A stretch of DNA of 64,000 nt from Arenibacter hampyeongensis (GCF_002909255.1 NZ_PIOB01000001.1:992001-1056000), one strand, 5' to 3'; shown: positions 17,790 through 26,978, counted from the stretch's first letter. Translations and numbers: made by a program. The notes: generated by a model not told the origin, from the letters alone.

Positions 17790-19520
17790 TTGAAAATATT
17801 TAGAGTTGATCGTTTAGGAAATGTAAAATGTTATTTTATAAAATTGATCGGGTGTTTGTCGTTAGGCTTATTGACCCTCGGAGCATACGGTCAGACCAAG
17901 AAGTACGATATTGTTATATACGGTGGAACTTCCGCCGGGGTTGCGGCTGCGCTGCAAAGTAGTAGGATGGGCAAGTCCGTGGTGCTCATAGAGCCAACAA
18001 ACCGAATAGGGGGATTGACCACCGGAGGGCTGGGCCAGACCGATATAGGCAACAAGCAGGCCATTGGGGGGATTTCCAGGGAGTTCTACGAAAACATCAA
18101 AAAATATTACGATGACCCCAATAATTGGAAATGGGAGAAAAAATCGGAATATATGGATAGTGGCCAGACCCGCACGGAGGAAGGGGAGGCTACCATGTGG
18201 ACCTTTGAGCCTTCCGCTGCCCTTGCTGTCTATAAGTCCATGATGGACAAGGAGAAAATTAAAATGGTCTACAACGAAAAGTTGAACAGAGAATCTGGGG
18301 TGAAAAAAGTAGATGGAAAAATAGAGTCGATCACCATGGAAAGTGGCAAGACCTACAAGGGAAAGGTATTTCTGGACGCCACTTATGAGGGCGATCTAAT
18401 GGCCTCGGCCGGAGTTTCCTATGCCGTGGGCAGGGAAAGTAATGAGGAATATGGGGAAACCTTGAACGGGGTGCAGGCCAATAGCATAAATAGGGCCTTG
18501 ACGGGATTTGTTTCCAAAAATGCATTTAACCATAATTTTATCCCAGGGGTGGATCCCTATGTTAAAAAGGGCGATCCATCATCTGGACTGTTGCCAAATG
18601 TTAATGAAAAACCGGGACTTGAAGGGGAAGGGGATAAAAAAATACAGGCCTATTGTTTTAGGATGTGCCTAACGGATCATCCGGAAAACCGTATTCCCTT
18701 TCAGAAACCCTCAAACTATGATGAGATCAACTATGAACTGTTGTTCCGGAACTATGAGGCAAGAAAAGGGACTATAAGTGATATGTACAGTTATAGCAAT
18801 ACACTGATGCCCTGGATCAATTCCAGCATGCCCAATAGAAAGACGGATACGAACAACAAGTTTGGTTTTTCAACCGACTATATCGGCAGGAACTATGACT
18901 ACCCCGAGGCCAGCTATGCGGAACGTGAAAGGATCATAGAGGATCATAGGAACTACCAAATGGGATTGATGTGGTCCTTGGCCAATCATCCGAGGATTCC
19001 CGCTGAGGTCCGCGAGGAAGCTTCCAGATGGGGCACTTCCAAGGATGAATTTGAAAGGGCCGATGGTTGGCAGCAACAGCTTTATATCCGCGAGGCCAGG
19101 AGAATGATCAGTGATTATGTTATGACCCAAAAAAATTGTGAGGCATTGATAGTGGCCGAGGATGCCATTGGTATGGCGGCCTATGGTATGGATTCCCATA
19201 ACGTGCAGCGTTATGTCGATGCCAATGGATATGTCCAAAATGAGGGCAATGTAGAGGCCCATGGCTTTAAGCCCTATCCCATTAGCTACAGGTCCTTGGT
19301 GCCCAAAAAGGAGGAATGCAACAATCTTATTGTCCCTATCTGTGTAAGTTCAACCCATATCGCCTTTGGTTCCATAAGGATGGAGCCGGTGTTTATGGTT
19401 TTGGGACAATCTGCGGCCACGGCAGCAGTACTCGCTATAGATGGTGATACCAATGTTCAGGATGTGCCTTACGCCAATTTAAAGGAGCAACTTTTAAAAG
19501 ATAGTCAAAGGCTAAAATAA
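17790..19520 (+). CDS. FAD-dependent oxidoreductase (FAD_oxidored family), copy 1
   Basis: A 576-residue secreted flavoprotein with a TTG start and signal peptide (hydrophobic core about 15-33, cleavage near AYGQ). The Rossmann nucleotide-binding site is [16 protein letters not shown], followed by a Glu that would bind the FAD ribose (VVLIEP) and [11 protein letters not shown]. Other conserved segments are [12 protein letters not shown] and DSHNVQRYV. Near the end, [21 protein letters not shown] closes the FAD site. This family is common in Bacteroidota glycan-degradation loci, and its members are thought to oxidise sugars or sugar-derived polyols; the substrate here is not known. A paralogue follows 41 bp downstream. 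Confidence 0.88.
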   Translation: MKIFRVDRLGNVKCYFIKLIGCLSLGLLTLGAYGQTKKYDIVIYGGTSAGVAAALQSSRMGKSVVLIEPTNRIGGLTTGGLGQTDIGNKQAIGGISREFYENIKKYYDDPNNWKWEKKSEYMDSGQTRTEEGEATMWTFEPSAALAVYKSMMDKEKIKMVYNEKLNRESGVKKVDGKIESITMESGKTYKGKVFLDATYEGDLMASAGVSYAVGRESNEEYGETLNGVQANSINRALTGFVSKNAFNHNFIPGVDPYVKKGDPSSGLLPNVNEKPGLEGEGDKKIQAYCFRMCLTDHPENRIPFQKPSNYDEINYELLFRNYEARKGTISDMYSYSNTLMPWINSSMPNRKTDTNNKFGFSTDYIGRNYDYPEASYAERERIIEDHRNYQMGLMWSLANHPRIPAEVREEASRWGTSKDEFERADGWQQQLYIREARRMISDYVMTQKNCEALIVAEDAIGMAAYGMDSHNVQRYVDANGYVQNEGNVEAHGFKPYPISYRSLVPKKEECNNLIVPICVSSTHIAFGSIRMEPVFMVLGQSAATAAVLAIDGDTNVQDVPYANLKEQLLKDSQRLK

Positions 19521-19561
19521 ATTACAATTTTCTTAGAGATCAATTTCAACCACCAAACTAA

Positions 19562-21232
19562 ATGAAGCAAAAAAGAAAGGCAATTGAATTAACCCTAATC
19601 CTGGTTATAGCTGGAATGATGGGACTAACAGGCTACAAGGAGTCCAAGGAAAAAAGTAACTTGGCAGCTACTGCCGACATCATTATTTATGGAGGTACCT
19701 CCGCGGCTATTTCAGCCGCAGTAGAAGCAAAGCGTTCGGGAAAATCTGTAATAGTAGTATCCCCTGACATCCATTTGGGGGGGTTATCATCAGGAGGTTT
19801 GGGGTTTACGGATACGGGGGATAAGAGTGTTATTGGCGGGCTGGCCAGAGAATTTTATCATAGGGTTTGGCAACATTACAATACGGAAGAGGCCTGGATT
19901 TGGCAAAAAAAAGAGGAATACGGTAACAAAGGACAGGGTACCCCTGCTATGGATGGTGAAAATAGGACCATGTGGATCTTTGAGCCACATGTTGCGGAAA
20001 AGGTGTTCGAGGATTTGGTTAAGGAAGAGCAGATCCGTGTAGAACGCGATGAATGGTTGGATAGGGAAAATGGGGTAGAGATGAAGGATGGGAAAATAGT
20101 TTCCATTACCACCTTGTCAGGAAGGACGTATTCTGGGAAAATGTTTTTGGACGCGACTTATGAAGGGGACCTTATGGCTTCGGCGGGCGTAAGATATCAT
20201 GTGGGGAGAGAGGGCAAGGAAGTATACGGTGAAGAATGGAATGGGGTACAGACAGGGGTCTTGCATCATAAACATTGGTTTCAATCGGATATTTCCCCAT
20301 ATGTAGTGCCTGGAGATGCCTCCAGTGGTCTTTTGCCTAAGATATCGGAAGAAGATCCCGGGGAAAGGCACAGCGGTGACGATAAGATCCAAGCCTATTG
20401 CTTTAGGTTGTGTATGAGCAATTTTCCAGAAAATAGAATTCCTTTTCCAAAACCTGAGGATTATGACCCCATGAACTACGAATTATTGGCAAGGTCCTTG
20501 GAAACAGGAAGGAAGGATTGGTTCGAAAAGTTCGATCCCATACCAAACCATAAAACCGATACTAACAACCACGGTCCACTGAGTAGTGATAATATTGGGA
20601 TGAATTACGATTATCCGGAGGCCACATATGATAGAAGAAAAGAGATTATTAAGGAACACGAGAATTATCAAAAGGGACTGCTATGGTTCGTAGCCAACGA
20701 CCCTAGGGTTCCTGAAGATATACAGGCGGAAATGCAAAAATGGGGCCTGGCCAAGGATGAATTTACGGACAATGGAAACTGGCCGCATCAAATCTATGTC
20801 AGGGAGGCCCGGAGAATGATAGGAGAATTCGTTATGACCGAAAATGAACTTTTAAAGAAAAGTCCAACTCCTGATCCAATTGGATTGGGATCGTACACCA
20901 TGGATTCCCATAATGTTCAACGCTATGTGAAACCAGATGGATTTGTGCAAAATGAAGGGGATATAGGGGTTAGTACCAAGGGTCCCTACACCATTTCCTA
21001 TGGGTCTTTGGTACCCAAAAAGAAAGAGTGCAAAAACCTGTTGGTGCCAGTTTGTGTTTCTTCAAGTCATATTGCCTTTGGTTCCATTAGAATGGAACCC
21101 GTATTTATGATTTTGGGACAATCAGCGGCTGCGGCGGCTGTTTTGGCAATCGATGAAAAAACTGCCGTACAGGAAGTGGATTACAATAAGTTAAAGAATG
21201 TTTTGTTGTCCAAAGGGCAAATTGTAGAATGA
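19562..21232 (+). CDS. FAD-dependent oxidoreductase (FAD_oxidored family), copy 2
   Basis: A 556-residue tandem paralogue of the preceding gene. It shares the FAD site (ADIIIYGGTSAAISAAVEAK), [43 protein letters not shown] and [21 protein letters not shown]. Differences cluster in the middle region, which usually determines substrate. The N-terminus (MKQKRKAIELTLILVIAGMMGLTGYKES) is a single hydrophobic segment without a clear lipobox Cys, so it may be a signal peptide or an anchor. The close spacing and high similarity indicate a local duplication with possible specialisation for two related substrates. Confidence 0.88.
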   Translation: MKQKRKAIELTLILVIAGMMGLTGYKESKEKSNLAATADIIIYGGTSAAISAAVEAKRSGKSVIVVSPDIHLGGLSSGGLGFTDTGDKSVIGGLAREFYHRVWQHYNTEEAWIWQKKEEYGNKGQGTPAMDGENRTMWIFEPHVAEKVFEDLVKEEQIRVERDEWLDRENGVEMKDGKIVSITTLSGRTYSGKMFLDATYEGDLMASAGVRYHVGREGKEVYGEEWNGVQTGVLHHKHWFQSDISPYVVPGDASSGLLPKISEEDPGERHSGDDKIQAYCFRLCMSNFPENRIPFPKPEDYDPMNYELLARSLETGRKDWFEKFDPIPNHKTDTNNHGPLSSDNIGMNYDYPEATYDRRKEIIKEHENYQKGLLWFVANDPRVPEDIQAEMQKWGLAKDEFTDNGNWPHQIYVREARRMIGEFVMTENELLKKSPTPDPIGLGSYTMDSHNVQRYVKPDGFVQNEGDIGVSTKGPYTISYGSLVPKKKECKNLLVPVCVSSSHIAFGSIRMEPVFMILGQSAAAAAVLAIDEKTAVQEVDYNKLKNVLLSKGQIVE

Positions 21233-21301
21233 TGATGATTCTTATTTTTATTAATGATCCCAAATTTTAGTGGTAAATTCTCCAATCCAAAGAATTAATA
21301 A

Positions 21302-22462
21302 ATGGTTGAATACAAAATATTTTTGAAGCGAATTTTCGTTTTTGTCATTTTTGCCTTGCTGGCAGTTCCACTTGTGTCCCAAACCCTAAAAGGGGAAAAG
21401 GAGCAGGAAAGAATATTGAATTATATTTTTGAGGGAGGAAAAGAGGGTTATCAATGTTTTCGTATTCCGGCCGTGGTTGCAACAAAGAAAGGTGCTTTAC
21501 TGGCATTTGCCGAAGGAAGGAAAAATGGCTGTAGCGATACTGGAAGTATCGACTTGGTGATGAAGAAGTCAACAGATGGTGGTAAAACATGGGGGCAATT
21601 GGAATTGCTCTGGCACGATGAGGGAAATACCTGTGGAAATCCTTCTCCAGTGGTAGACCGTACAACGGGAGATATTTTTTTATTGTCCACCTGGAATTTA
21701 GGAACGGACCATGAGTCAGATATTATTGCACAGAAGAGTAAGGACACCCGAAGGGTATTTGTAATAAAATCGGAAAATGATGGTGATAGTTGGAGTTCGC
21801 CAAAAGAAATCACATCAGAAGTAAAATTGCCCAATTGGACTTGGTATGCCACAGGACCTGGGTCGGGGATCCAAATTCTTGGTGGGAAATATAAGGATAG
21901 GTTGGTTATAGCCAGCGATCATATTGAGGCGGTAACCAAAAAGTATTATTCACATACCATTTATTCCGATGATCACGGTGCCACTTGGGAGTTGGGGGGA
22001 AGCACTCCTTTTGATCAGGTAAATGAATGTGAGGTTGTGGAGCTTTCCAACCATAGACTTATGCTGAACATGCGCAATTATGATCGGCAGATGAGCAGCA
22101 GGCAACTTGCCTATAGCGATGATGGGGGTGAATCGTGGAGAGATATGCATCATAATGAAACCTTGATCGAACCCATTTGTCAGGCCAGTACCTTGCGATT
22201 GGATTTTGAAGATCAGGTATATGTTCTTTTTGCAAATCCGGCAGATACTAAAGAAAGGGTAAATATGACGATCAGGGGAAGCTCGGATGACGGTAAGTCT
22301 TGGCCAATGGTAAAACAAATCTTTGCTGGGCCTTCTGCCTATTCAGATTTAACCCCTATAGACGGGAAAAATATTGGTATATTATATGAAGGTGGATATA
22401 AAAGTGCATACCAAGGAATTATTTGGGAGTCGGTAGGCATAATAGAACTCCTAGGAATGTAA
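21302..22462 (+). CDS. Exo-sialidase-like glycoside hydrolase (GH33-type)
   Basis: A 386-residue secreted six-bladed-propeller enzyme. The signal peptide ends near PLVSQ. The FRIP motif (Phe53-Pro56) supplies one of the three carboxylate-binding arginines, and five Asp-box repeats follow (STDGGKTWG, ENDGDSWSS, SDDHGATWE, SDDGGESWR, SSDDGKSWP). An RMEL-like region and a C-terminal Tyr (IGILYEGG) fit the sialidase active site. It should release terminal sialic acid or a related nonulosonate such as KDN. It is the last gene of the cluster; no sialic-acid aldolase or transporter gene is in the window. The tRNA-Phe gene begins 126 bp downstream on the other strand. Confidence 0.88.
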   Translation: MVEYKIFLKRIFVFVIFALLAVPLVSQTLKGEKEQERILNYIFEGGKEGYQCFRIPAVVATKKGALLAFAEGRKNGCSDTGSIDLVMKKSTDGGKTWGQLELLWHDEGNTCGNPSPVVDRTTGDIFLLSTWNLGTDHESDIIAQKSKDTRRVFVIKSENDGDSWSSPKEITSEVKLPNWTWYATGPGSGIQILGGKYKDRLVIASDHIEAVTKKYYSHTIYSDDHGATWELGGSTPFDQVNECEVVELSNHRLMLNMRNYDRQMSSRQLAYSDDGGESWRDMHHNETLIEPICQASTLRLDFEDQVYVLFANPADTKERVNMTIRGSSDDGKSWPMVKQIFAGPSAYSDLTPIDGKNIGILYEGGYKSAYQGIIWESVGIIELLGM

Positions 22463-22550
22463 AAAATATTAGGTCAAGATTTATTTTATTTTAAAATGGA
22501 CCCTTGGAGGGGCGGCCGCTTACTATTTTAGAGACATTAAAAAGTGGGTA

Positions 22551-22584
22551 AAAATAAAAAAGCCCTTGAAAAACAAGGGCTTTT
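22551..22584 (-). terminator. Intrinsic terminator of the tRNA-Phe transcript
   Basis: An 8-bp stem (AGCCCTTG at 22561-22568 with CAAGGGCT at 22574-22581) and a 5-nt loop. On the minus strand it is followed by a T-rich run, directly after the tRNA 3' end. Confidence 0.8.
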
Positions 22585-22588
22585 GAGG

Positions 22589-22661
22589 TGGTGCCTCCAG
22601 GAATCGAACCAGGGACACATGGATTTTCAGTCCATTGCTCTACCAACTGAGCTAAGGCACC
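22589..22661 (-). tRNA. tRNA-Phe (anticodon GAA)
   Basis: A 73-nt cloverleaf on the minus strand. It has a 7-bp acceptor stem (GGTGCCT with AGGCACC), D arm GCTC-AGTTGGTA-GAGC, anticodon stem ATGGA/TCCAT with loop CTGAAAA (anticodon GAA), variable loop GTGTC, T arm CCTGG-TTCGATT-CCTGG and discriminator A. The CCA tail is not encoded. A hairpin terminator follows immediately. Its 3' end faces the sialidase gene. Confidence 0.97.
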
Positions 22662-22731
22662 AAACGCTGTAAGCGGGTGCAAATATAAATTCAAATTTAT
22701 GATATACAAACAAAAATGAAAAAAAAGGCCT

Positions 22732-22758
22732 TTGTTTTTTTATGTTTTTTGATCTTTG
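22732..22758 (+). promoter_or_regulatory. Candidate flavobacterial promoter of the coaX operon
   Basis: A TTG at 22732-22734 is followed after 16 bp by GATCTTTG (22751-22758), a 7/8 match to the Bacteroidota -7 element TAnnTTTG. The coaX ATG at 22763 lies only four bases downstream, so the transcript would be leaderless or nearly so. Confidence 0.45.
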
Positions 22759-22762
22759 TAGT

Positions 22763-23491
22763 ATGAACTTGATCATAGATGTGGGAAATACCCTAGTAAA
22801 AATGGCGGTTTTCGATAATGAAAAAATAATTTCTTATCGAAAGATTTCCAAGGCAGATTTTGCAAAAAGCGTGAAATCTATCTTTGCAGAGTATGTTCGC
22901 ATTCAAAACGCCATTGTTTCCAACGTGGGAGGAATTAGTCATGAGGAAATTACCATGTTATGTGTATTTTGCAAAGTTCATGTGTTAAGTCACGCCTCCA
23001 AAACCCCTTTTAAAAATTCCTATGCAACGCCCCAGACCCTGGGAGTAGATCGTATTGCCCTGGCAACAGCGGCCTTTTATCATAATCCAAAAGGAAATAC
23101 CTTGGTCATAGACGCCGGCACCTGTGTTACCTATGATGCCATTAACGATTATGGGGAGTATTTGGGCGGTGCCATTTCACCTGGAATTGCCATGAGATAT
23201 AGGGCCATGCACGAACATACTTCCAAATTGCCTTTATTGAAAAAGAAACCAATTATCGATTTTATTGGAAACACTACTGAAACTAGTATGCACAGCGGTG
23301 TAGTGAACGGCATTTGTAATGAAATAGACGGCATTATTGGGCAATATAAAAGTAGATTTGTCGATTTAACAGTTATTTTAACAGGAGGTGATGCTCAATT
23401 TTTGTCAAAACGATTAAAAAATACCATATTTGCGCATTCTAAATTTCTCCTGTTGGGGTTATATCATTTGTTAGAATACAACAAGCGCTAG
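22763..23491 (+). CDS. coaX: Type III pantothenate kinase
   Basis: A 242-residue cytoplasmic enzyme catalysing ATP-dependent phosphorylation of pantothenate, the first step of coenzyme A synthesis. The start at 22763 (MNLIIDVGNT) is chosen over ATG 22742 because the family begins at this phosphate-binding motif and a promoter-like element overlaps the upstream codons. Type III signatures visible are DVGNTLVK, TLGVDRIALA, DAGTCVTYD and YLGGAISPG, which are ASKHA-fold phosphate and base-binding segments. It is the first gene of a seven-gene run; the next gene begins directly after its stop codon. Confidence 0.95.
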   Translation: MNLIIDVGNTLVKMAVFDNEKIISYRKISKADFAKSVKSIFAEYVRIQNAIVSNVGGISHEEITMLCVFCKVHVLSHASKTPFKNSYATPQTLGVDRIALATAAFYHNPKGNTLVIDAGTCVTYDAINDYGEYLGGAISPGIAMRYRAMHEHTSKLPLLKKKPIIDFIGNTTETSMHSGVVNGICNEIDGIIGQYKSRFVDLTVILTGGDAQFLSKRLKNTIFAHSKFLLLGLYHLLEYNKR

Positions 23492-24757
23492 ATGATCAAA
23501 AATTTTATTATTGCAATATTATGCGTAACTTCGGTAGGCATATATGCTCAGAATAGTACTGCTTCTCCATATTCATATTTTGGTATTGGCGATTTAAAGG
23601 CTGTCAGTACCGTGGAGAATCAAATGATGGGTGGGTTAAGTGTATATGCCGACAGTATACACATTAATCTTAGTAATCCCGCAGCTTATAGCAAGTTAGG
23701 TTTAACAACCTACTCGGCTGGGTTATCACGTAAAGAGTACCGGTTTGAAAGTAATGTTGCCAAAGAAAGCGCATCAATTTCAAATTTGGACTATTTATCG
23801 TTAGGATTTAACTTGGGCAAAGGATTTGGTTTGGGATTTGGAATTATGCCCTATTCTTCAATAGGCTACAATTTTCAATCAGAAAGAACTTCTTCTAGCC
23901 AGGGTACAATATTGGAATCCTTTAATGGTGAAGGGGGATTAAACCGTGTGTATTTTTCTGTAGGCTATGAACTTTTTAAAGACTTTAGTCTAGGAGTTAC
24001 CAGTAATTTTAATTTTGGAAACCAAAAGACCAATAGTTTTCAGACCATTGAAGATGTACAATTGGGTTCATTCAATAGGATAGAATCCAGGATCAAAGGC
24101 TTTGATTTTAATTTTGGAGCCAGTTTTACACCAACCCTCAACGAAAAACACACTCTTTTTACCAGCATAGTGGTTAATACACAGGCCAATTTGGTATCCG
24201 AAAACACAAGGACCATAGGTTCTTTTTCAACTGACAGTGGTAGGGATATAGAGGTGCTGGAAGTAGATTTGGAAGCTCAGGGTTTGGCGCGGACCGGAGT
24301 GCAGATTCCGACTACGGCCACTTTAGGAGTTGGCTATGGAATTGACAAAAAATGGTTTTTAGGGGCGGAGTACAGTTTTCAGGGGTTAAGCAGTTTTGAA
24401 AACGAACTTACTCCATCAAGCAATTTGGAATATCAGAATGCCGAGACATTTAGGCTTGGTGGATATTTTATCCCCGAGTATACTTCTTTTACAAGTTATA
24501 TGAAAAGGGTTACCTATAGGGCCGGAGCAAAGGTTTCCAAATCGGGAATAGTGGTAGATAATAAGGAGATAAACGATTTTGGCATAACTTTTGGATTAGG
24601 TTTACCACTGGGACGTAATCTTTCTAATATTAACCTTGGTTTTGAACTTGGAAAAAGAGGAACAAAATATGGAGATCTAGTGGAGGAAAGTTATTTCAAA
24701 GTTAATGTGGGCCTATCTTTAAACGATAAATGGTTCATACCAAGAAAAATTAATTAA
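23492..24757 (+). CDS. Outer membrane beta-barrel protein, function unknown
   Basis: A 421-residue protein with a cleavable signal peptide (VTSVGIYAQ). Alternating-hydrophobicity strands run to the C-terminus, with Gly/Phe-rich segments such as LGFNLGKGFGLGFGIMPYSS. SPYSYFGIGDL and NLSNPAAY near the N-terminus recall FadL-like and type IX-associated barrels of Bacteroidota. No substrate is evident. The ATG abuts the coaX stop, so the two are translated from one message. Placement ahead of a TPR protein and lptC suggests a part in envelope assembly, which is inference. Confidence 0.75.
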   Translation: MIKNFIIAILCVTSVGIYAQNSTASPYSYFGIGDLKAVSTVENQMMGGLSVYADSIHINLSNPAAYSKLGLTTYSAGLSRKEYRFESNVAKESASISNLDYLSLGFNLGKGFGLGFGIMPYSSIGYNFQSERTSSSQGTILESFNGEGGLNRVYFSVGYELFKDFSLGVTSNFNFGNQKTNSFQTIEDVQLGSFNRIESRIKGFDFNFGASFTPTLNEKHTLFTSIVVNTQANLVSENTRTIGSFSTDSGRDIEVLEVDLEAQGLARTGVQIPTTATLGVGYGIDKKWFLGAEYSFQGLSSFENELTPSSNLEYQNAETFRLGGYFIPEYTSFTSYMKRVTYRAGAKVSKSGIVVDNKEINDFGITFGLGLPLGRNLSNINLGFELGKRGTKYGDLVEESYFKVNVGLSLNDKWFIPRKIN

Positions 24758-24794
24758 AAATTATTACTTTAACCACCTTAAAATAAACAGACAG

Positions 24795-26165
24795 ATGAAA
24801 AAGAAACTCTACATCACAGCGATAGCCGCCATGGGATTTGTGGGTTTAGGGTATTCCCAAGCTCAAAATCCGGAGTGTATGACCAATCTTTCCATTTACA
24901 CAGAACATGTGAAAGTTAAGAATTACGAGGCTGCCTATACACCTTGGAAAATGGTTTATGAAAATTGTCCAACATTAAATTGGGCCAATATTTTATATGG
25001 GGAGCGAATTTTAAAGGATAGGTTGGAGAAAGCTACAGGTGCAGATAAGACCGCCAATATAAATGCCCTAATGGAATTGTATGATAATAGGGCAAAATAC
25101 TTCCCTGCCAAGACAGATGTAGCTGAGACCATTATTGATAAGGTGTTGTTGAAGTATGATGAGAAGATGATAAACGATGAGGAAATCTACACTCAACTTG
25201 ACAAAGCTTTTACAGAGGATAAGGCAAATTTTAAAAATCCTAAGGCATTGTATTTGTATTTTTCCAGTTTGGTGGATCTAAATAGTGCTGGTAAAAGGGA
25301 TTTGGAGGAAGTATTTGAAAAATATGACAACGTTACCGAAAAGATTGATGAAGAAAACGATAAGCTTACAGAAGTAATCAATAAACTTCTTCCCAAGGAA
25401 GATGCCGGTACCTTGACATCAAAGGAGAAAAAACAGTTGAGTTCTTATAATAGTTATTCTGAAAGCTATGGTAAGATAGCTGAAAGTATAGACAGTAAAT
25501 TGGGTGCCTTGGCGAATTGTGAAAACTTAATTCCCTTGTACCAAAAGAATTTTGACTCCAAAAAGGGAGATATAACTTGGATCAAGAGAGCTGTAGGAAG
25601 AATGTATAGTAAAGAATGTACTGAAGATCCCATGTTCAAAAAACTTTTTGAAGTACAGTTGGCTATGGAGCCTTCAGCCAGTGCTTATATGTATGGTGGT
25701 GCCCTTAAGAACAATGCTGGGGATACCAAAGGAGCACTTGAAGATTTCAACAAGGCATTGGATTTGGAAACTGATTCTAAGAAGAAATCCAATATTGCCT
25801 ATAAGATAGCTACAAGTTATAGAAGAGGTAGTAAGTCTACCGCTAGGAGCTATGCCCAAAAGGCAATAGATGCAAATTCTTCCAATGGTAAGGCTTATTT
25901 ATTGATTGCAAGCTTGTATGCAGGTAGCGCCAATGAATGCGGTAGTACCCCTTTCGAGAAGAGGGCTATTTATTGGAAAGCCGCAGAAATGGCTCGCCAA
26001 GCTGGACGTGTGGATCCTGCATTAAGTGGCAGGGCAGGGCAGGCAGCTGCAAGTTACAGCGCCAAGGCTCCGTCCAAAACGGATATATTTAATTCCGGTA
26101 TGGCAGGTAAAACAGTAAGTTTCTCATGTTGGGTAGGTGGTAGTGTAAAAGTGCCTAACCTATAG
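24795..26165 (+). CDS. Secreted TPR-repeat protein
   Basis: A 456-residue protein with a signal peptide (AMGFVGLGYSQAQ). TPR-like helix pairs are clearest at about 290-380 (AYMYGGALKNNAGDTKGALEDF; KAYLLIASLYAGSANECG). The central part (120-220) is charged and helical. Several Cys residues are present (ECMTNL, YENCPTL, SKECTED), as in an oxidised periplasmic protein. It probably scaffolds protein contacts in the periplasm. The gene ends one base before lptC begins, and the same order of OMP, TPR and LptC genes is, to my knowledge, common in flavobacteria. Confidence 0.8.
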   Translation: MKKKLYITAIAAMGFVGLGYSQAQNPECMTNLSIYTEHVKVKNYEAAYTPWKMVYENCPTLNWANILYGERILKDRLEKATGADKTANINALMELYDNRAKYFPAKTDVAETIIDKVLLKYDEKMINDEEIYTQLDKAFTEDKANFKNPKALYLYFSSLVDLNSAGKRDLEEVFEKYDNVTEKIDEENDKLTEVINKLLPKEDAGTLTSKEKKQLSSYNSYSESYGKIAESIDSKLGALANCENLIPLYQKNFDSKKGDITWIKRAVGRMYSKECTEDPMFKKLFEVQLAMEPSASAYMYGGALKNNAGDTKGALEDFNKALDLETDSKKKSNIAYKIATSYRRGSKSTARSYAQKAIDANSSNGKAYLLIASLYAGSANECGSTPFEKRAIYWKAAEMARQAGRVDPALSGRAGQAAASYSAKAPSKTDIFNSGMAGKTVSFSCWVGGSVKVPNL

Positions 26166-26166
26166 G

Positions 26167-26778
26167 ATGATAAAAAAATCTTTATATAATTTAAGGAGCA
26201 TTGCCATAGTTTTTTCTATGGCAATGCTTTTTTATTCCTGTGCCGATAATTACGAAAGAGTAGGGGATGAAGCTATAAAAAAGATTTTTCCAGGTGCTGT
26301 TGCGGAGGATTTTACCTTAACGTATACTGAGACCGATGAGCTCGAAAAAAATGAAGGTGTAGTTTCTGCCCATGTAGTAGCCGTATTAACAGGTCCCGTT
26401 TGCAATGATTTTACCACCTTGGATTTTCCTCATTACACCTTTCCTGATGGACTTATGGTAGAGTTTTTTGATGAAAAGGGAGAAAAAAGTACGGTTACCG
26501 CAGATTATGGGATTATTTATTCCAGTACTAATTTAATAGATTTGCAAGGCAATGTGGTTATAGAAACCAGCGATGGTAAAATGTTGGAGGCTCCCCAATT
26601 ATATTGGGATAGAAACAATGATTGGATTTTTACACAACAGAAGTTTAAATATACCAATCCAGAGGAAGGAACTATAATGGATGGTGAAGGAATGGACTTT
26701 AATAGGGATTTTAGCTTTTTTAATGCTAATAAGACCTATGGCTATATGAGTATAAAAGAAAAGAAGATAGAAGAATGA
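26167..26778 (+). CDS. lptC: LPS export periplasmic protein LptC
   Basis: A 203-residue protein that passes lipopolysaccharide from LptB2FG towards LptA in the periplasm. It has an N-terminal hydrophobic segment ending in a lipobox-like FYSC (Cys25) and then the beta-jellyroll repeats of LptC: MVEFFDEKGEKSTVTADYGIIY, NLIDLQGNVVIETSDGKMLEA and EEGTIMDGEGMDFNRDF. Family LptC proteins elsewhere use an uncleaved anchor; a lipoprotein form is plausible in Bacteroidota. It overlaps the next gene by four bases. A 13-bp terminator-like hairpin sits within codons 11-22, inside the signal sequence. Confidence 0.9.
   Translation: MIKKSLYNLRSIAIVFSMAMLFYSCADNYERVGDEAIKKIFPGAVAEDFTLTYTETDELEKNEGVVSAHVVAVLTGPVCNDFTTLDFPHYTFPDGLMVEFFDEKGEKSTVTADYGIIYSSTNLIDLQGNVVIETSDGKMLEAPQLYWDRNNDWIFTQQKFKYTNPEEGTIMDGEGMDFNRDFSFFNANKTYGYMSIKEKKIEE
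26197..26233 (+). terminator. Terminator-like hairpin inside the lptC signal-peptide codons
   Basis: AGCATTGCCATAG (26197-26209) and CTATGGCAATGCT (26216-26228) form a perfect 13-bp stem with a 6-T loop, followed by five T. The shape is that of an intrinsic terminator, but it is coding. It could act as an attenuator when lptC translation is poor, or be coincidental. Confidence 0.5.
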
Positions 26779-26978
26779 TTAAGATTTTAAGATATACGGA
26801 ATACCTATATTTGGCAGTGGCCGTAGTGTCCGCCTTTGAAATATATGAGCAATGGAACATAGACAGACAGCGAGCCTACTTGTTTGTCTTCTTTGGAATA
26901 GTTGCTATAGGGATGTTCATTTTTAAAAAAACCTACAGAAAGAGGTTCGAAGAACGTCAGAAAAATAATAAACAATAA
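26775..26978 (+). CDS. Small two-helix membrane protein
   Basis: A 67-residue protein with two hydrophobic helices (about 6-22 and 34-50) and a very basic tail (KKTYRKRFEERQKNNKQ). Its ATG overlaps the lptC stop by four bases, so translation is probably coupled. It is followed two bases later by the CNNM gene. There is no named family I recognise, but length, hydropathy and tight packing support a real gene. A role next to LptC or the CNNM protein is conjecture. Confidence 0.75.
   Translation: MIKILRYTEYLYLAVAVVSAFEIYEQWNIDRQRAYLFVFFGIVAIGMFIFKKTYRKRFEERQKNNKQ

Noticed and set aside
22512-22519. NotI site GCGGCCGC as a sign of vector sequence
   Set aside because: It lies in ordinary intergenic sequence with no vector flanks, and another occurs naturally in purH near 57965.
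22589-22661. tRNA-Phe as an attachment site for an island carrying the glycan cluster
   Set aside because: The tRNA 3' end faces the cluster, but no second copy of its 3' sequence, no integrase gene and no change in base composition was seen in the window.
22491-22709. 72-codon frame across the tRNA-Phe gene on the minus strand
   Set aside because: It is translation of the tRNA and its terminator; the peptide is a well-known artefact of tRNA sequence.
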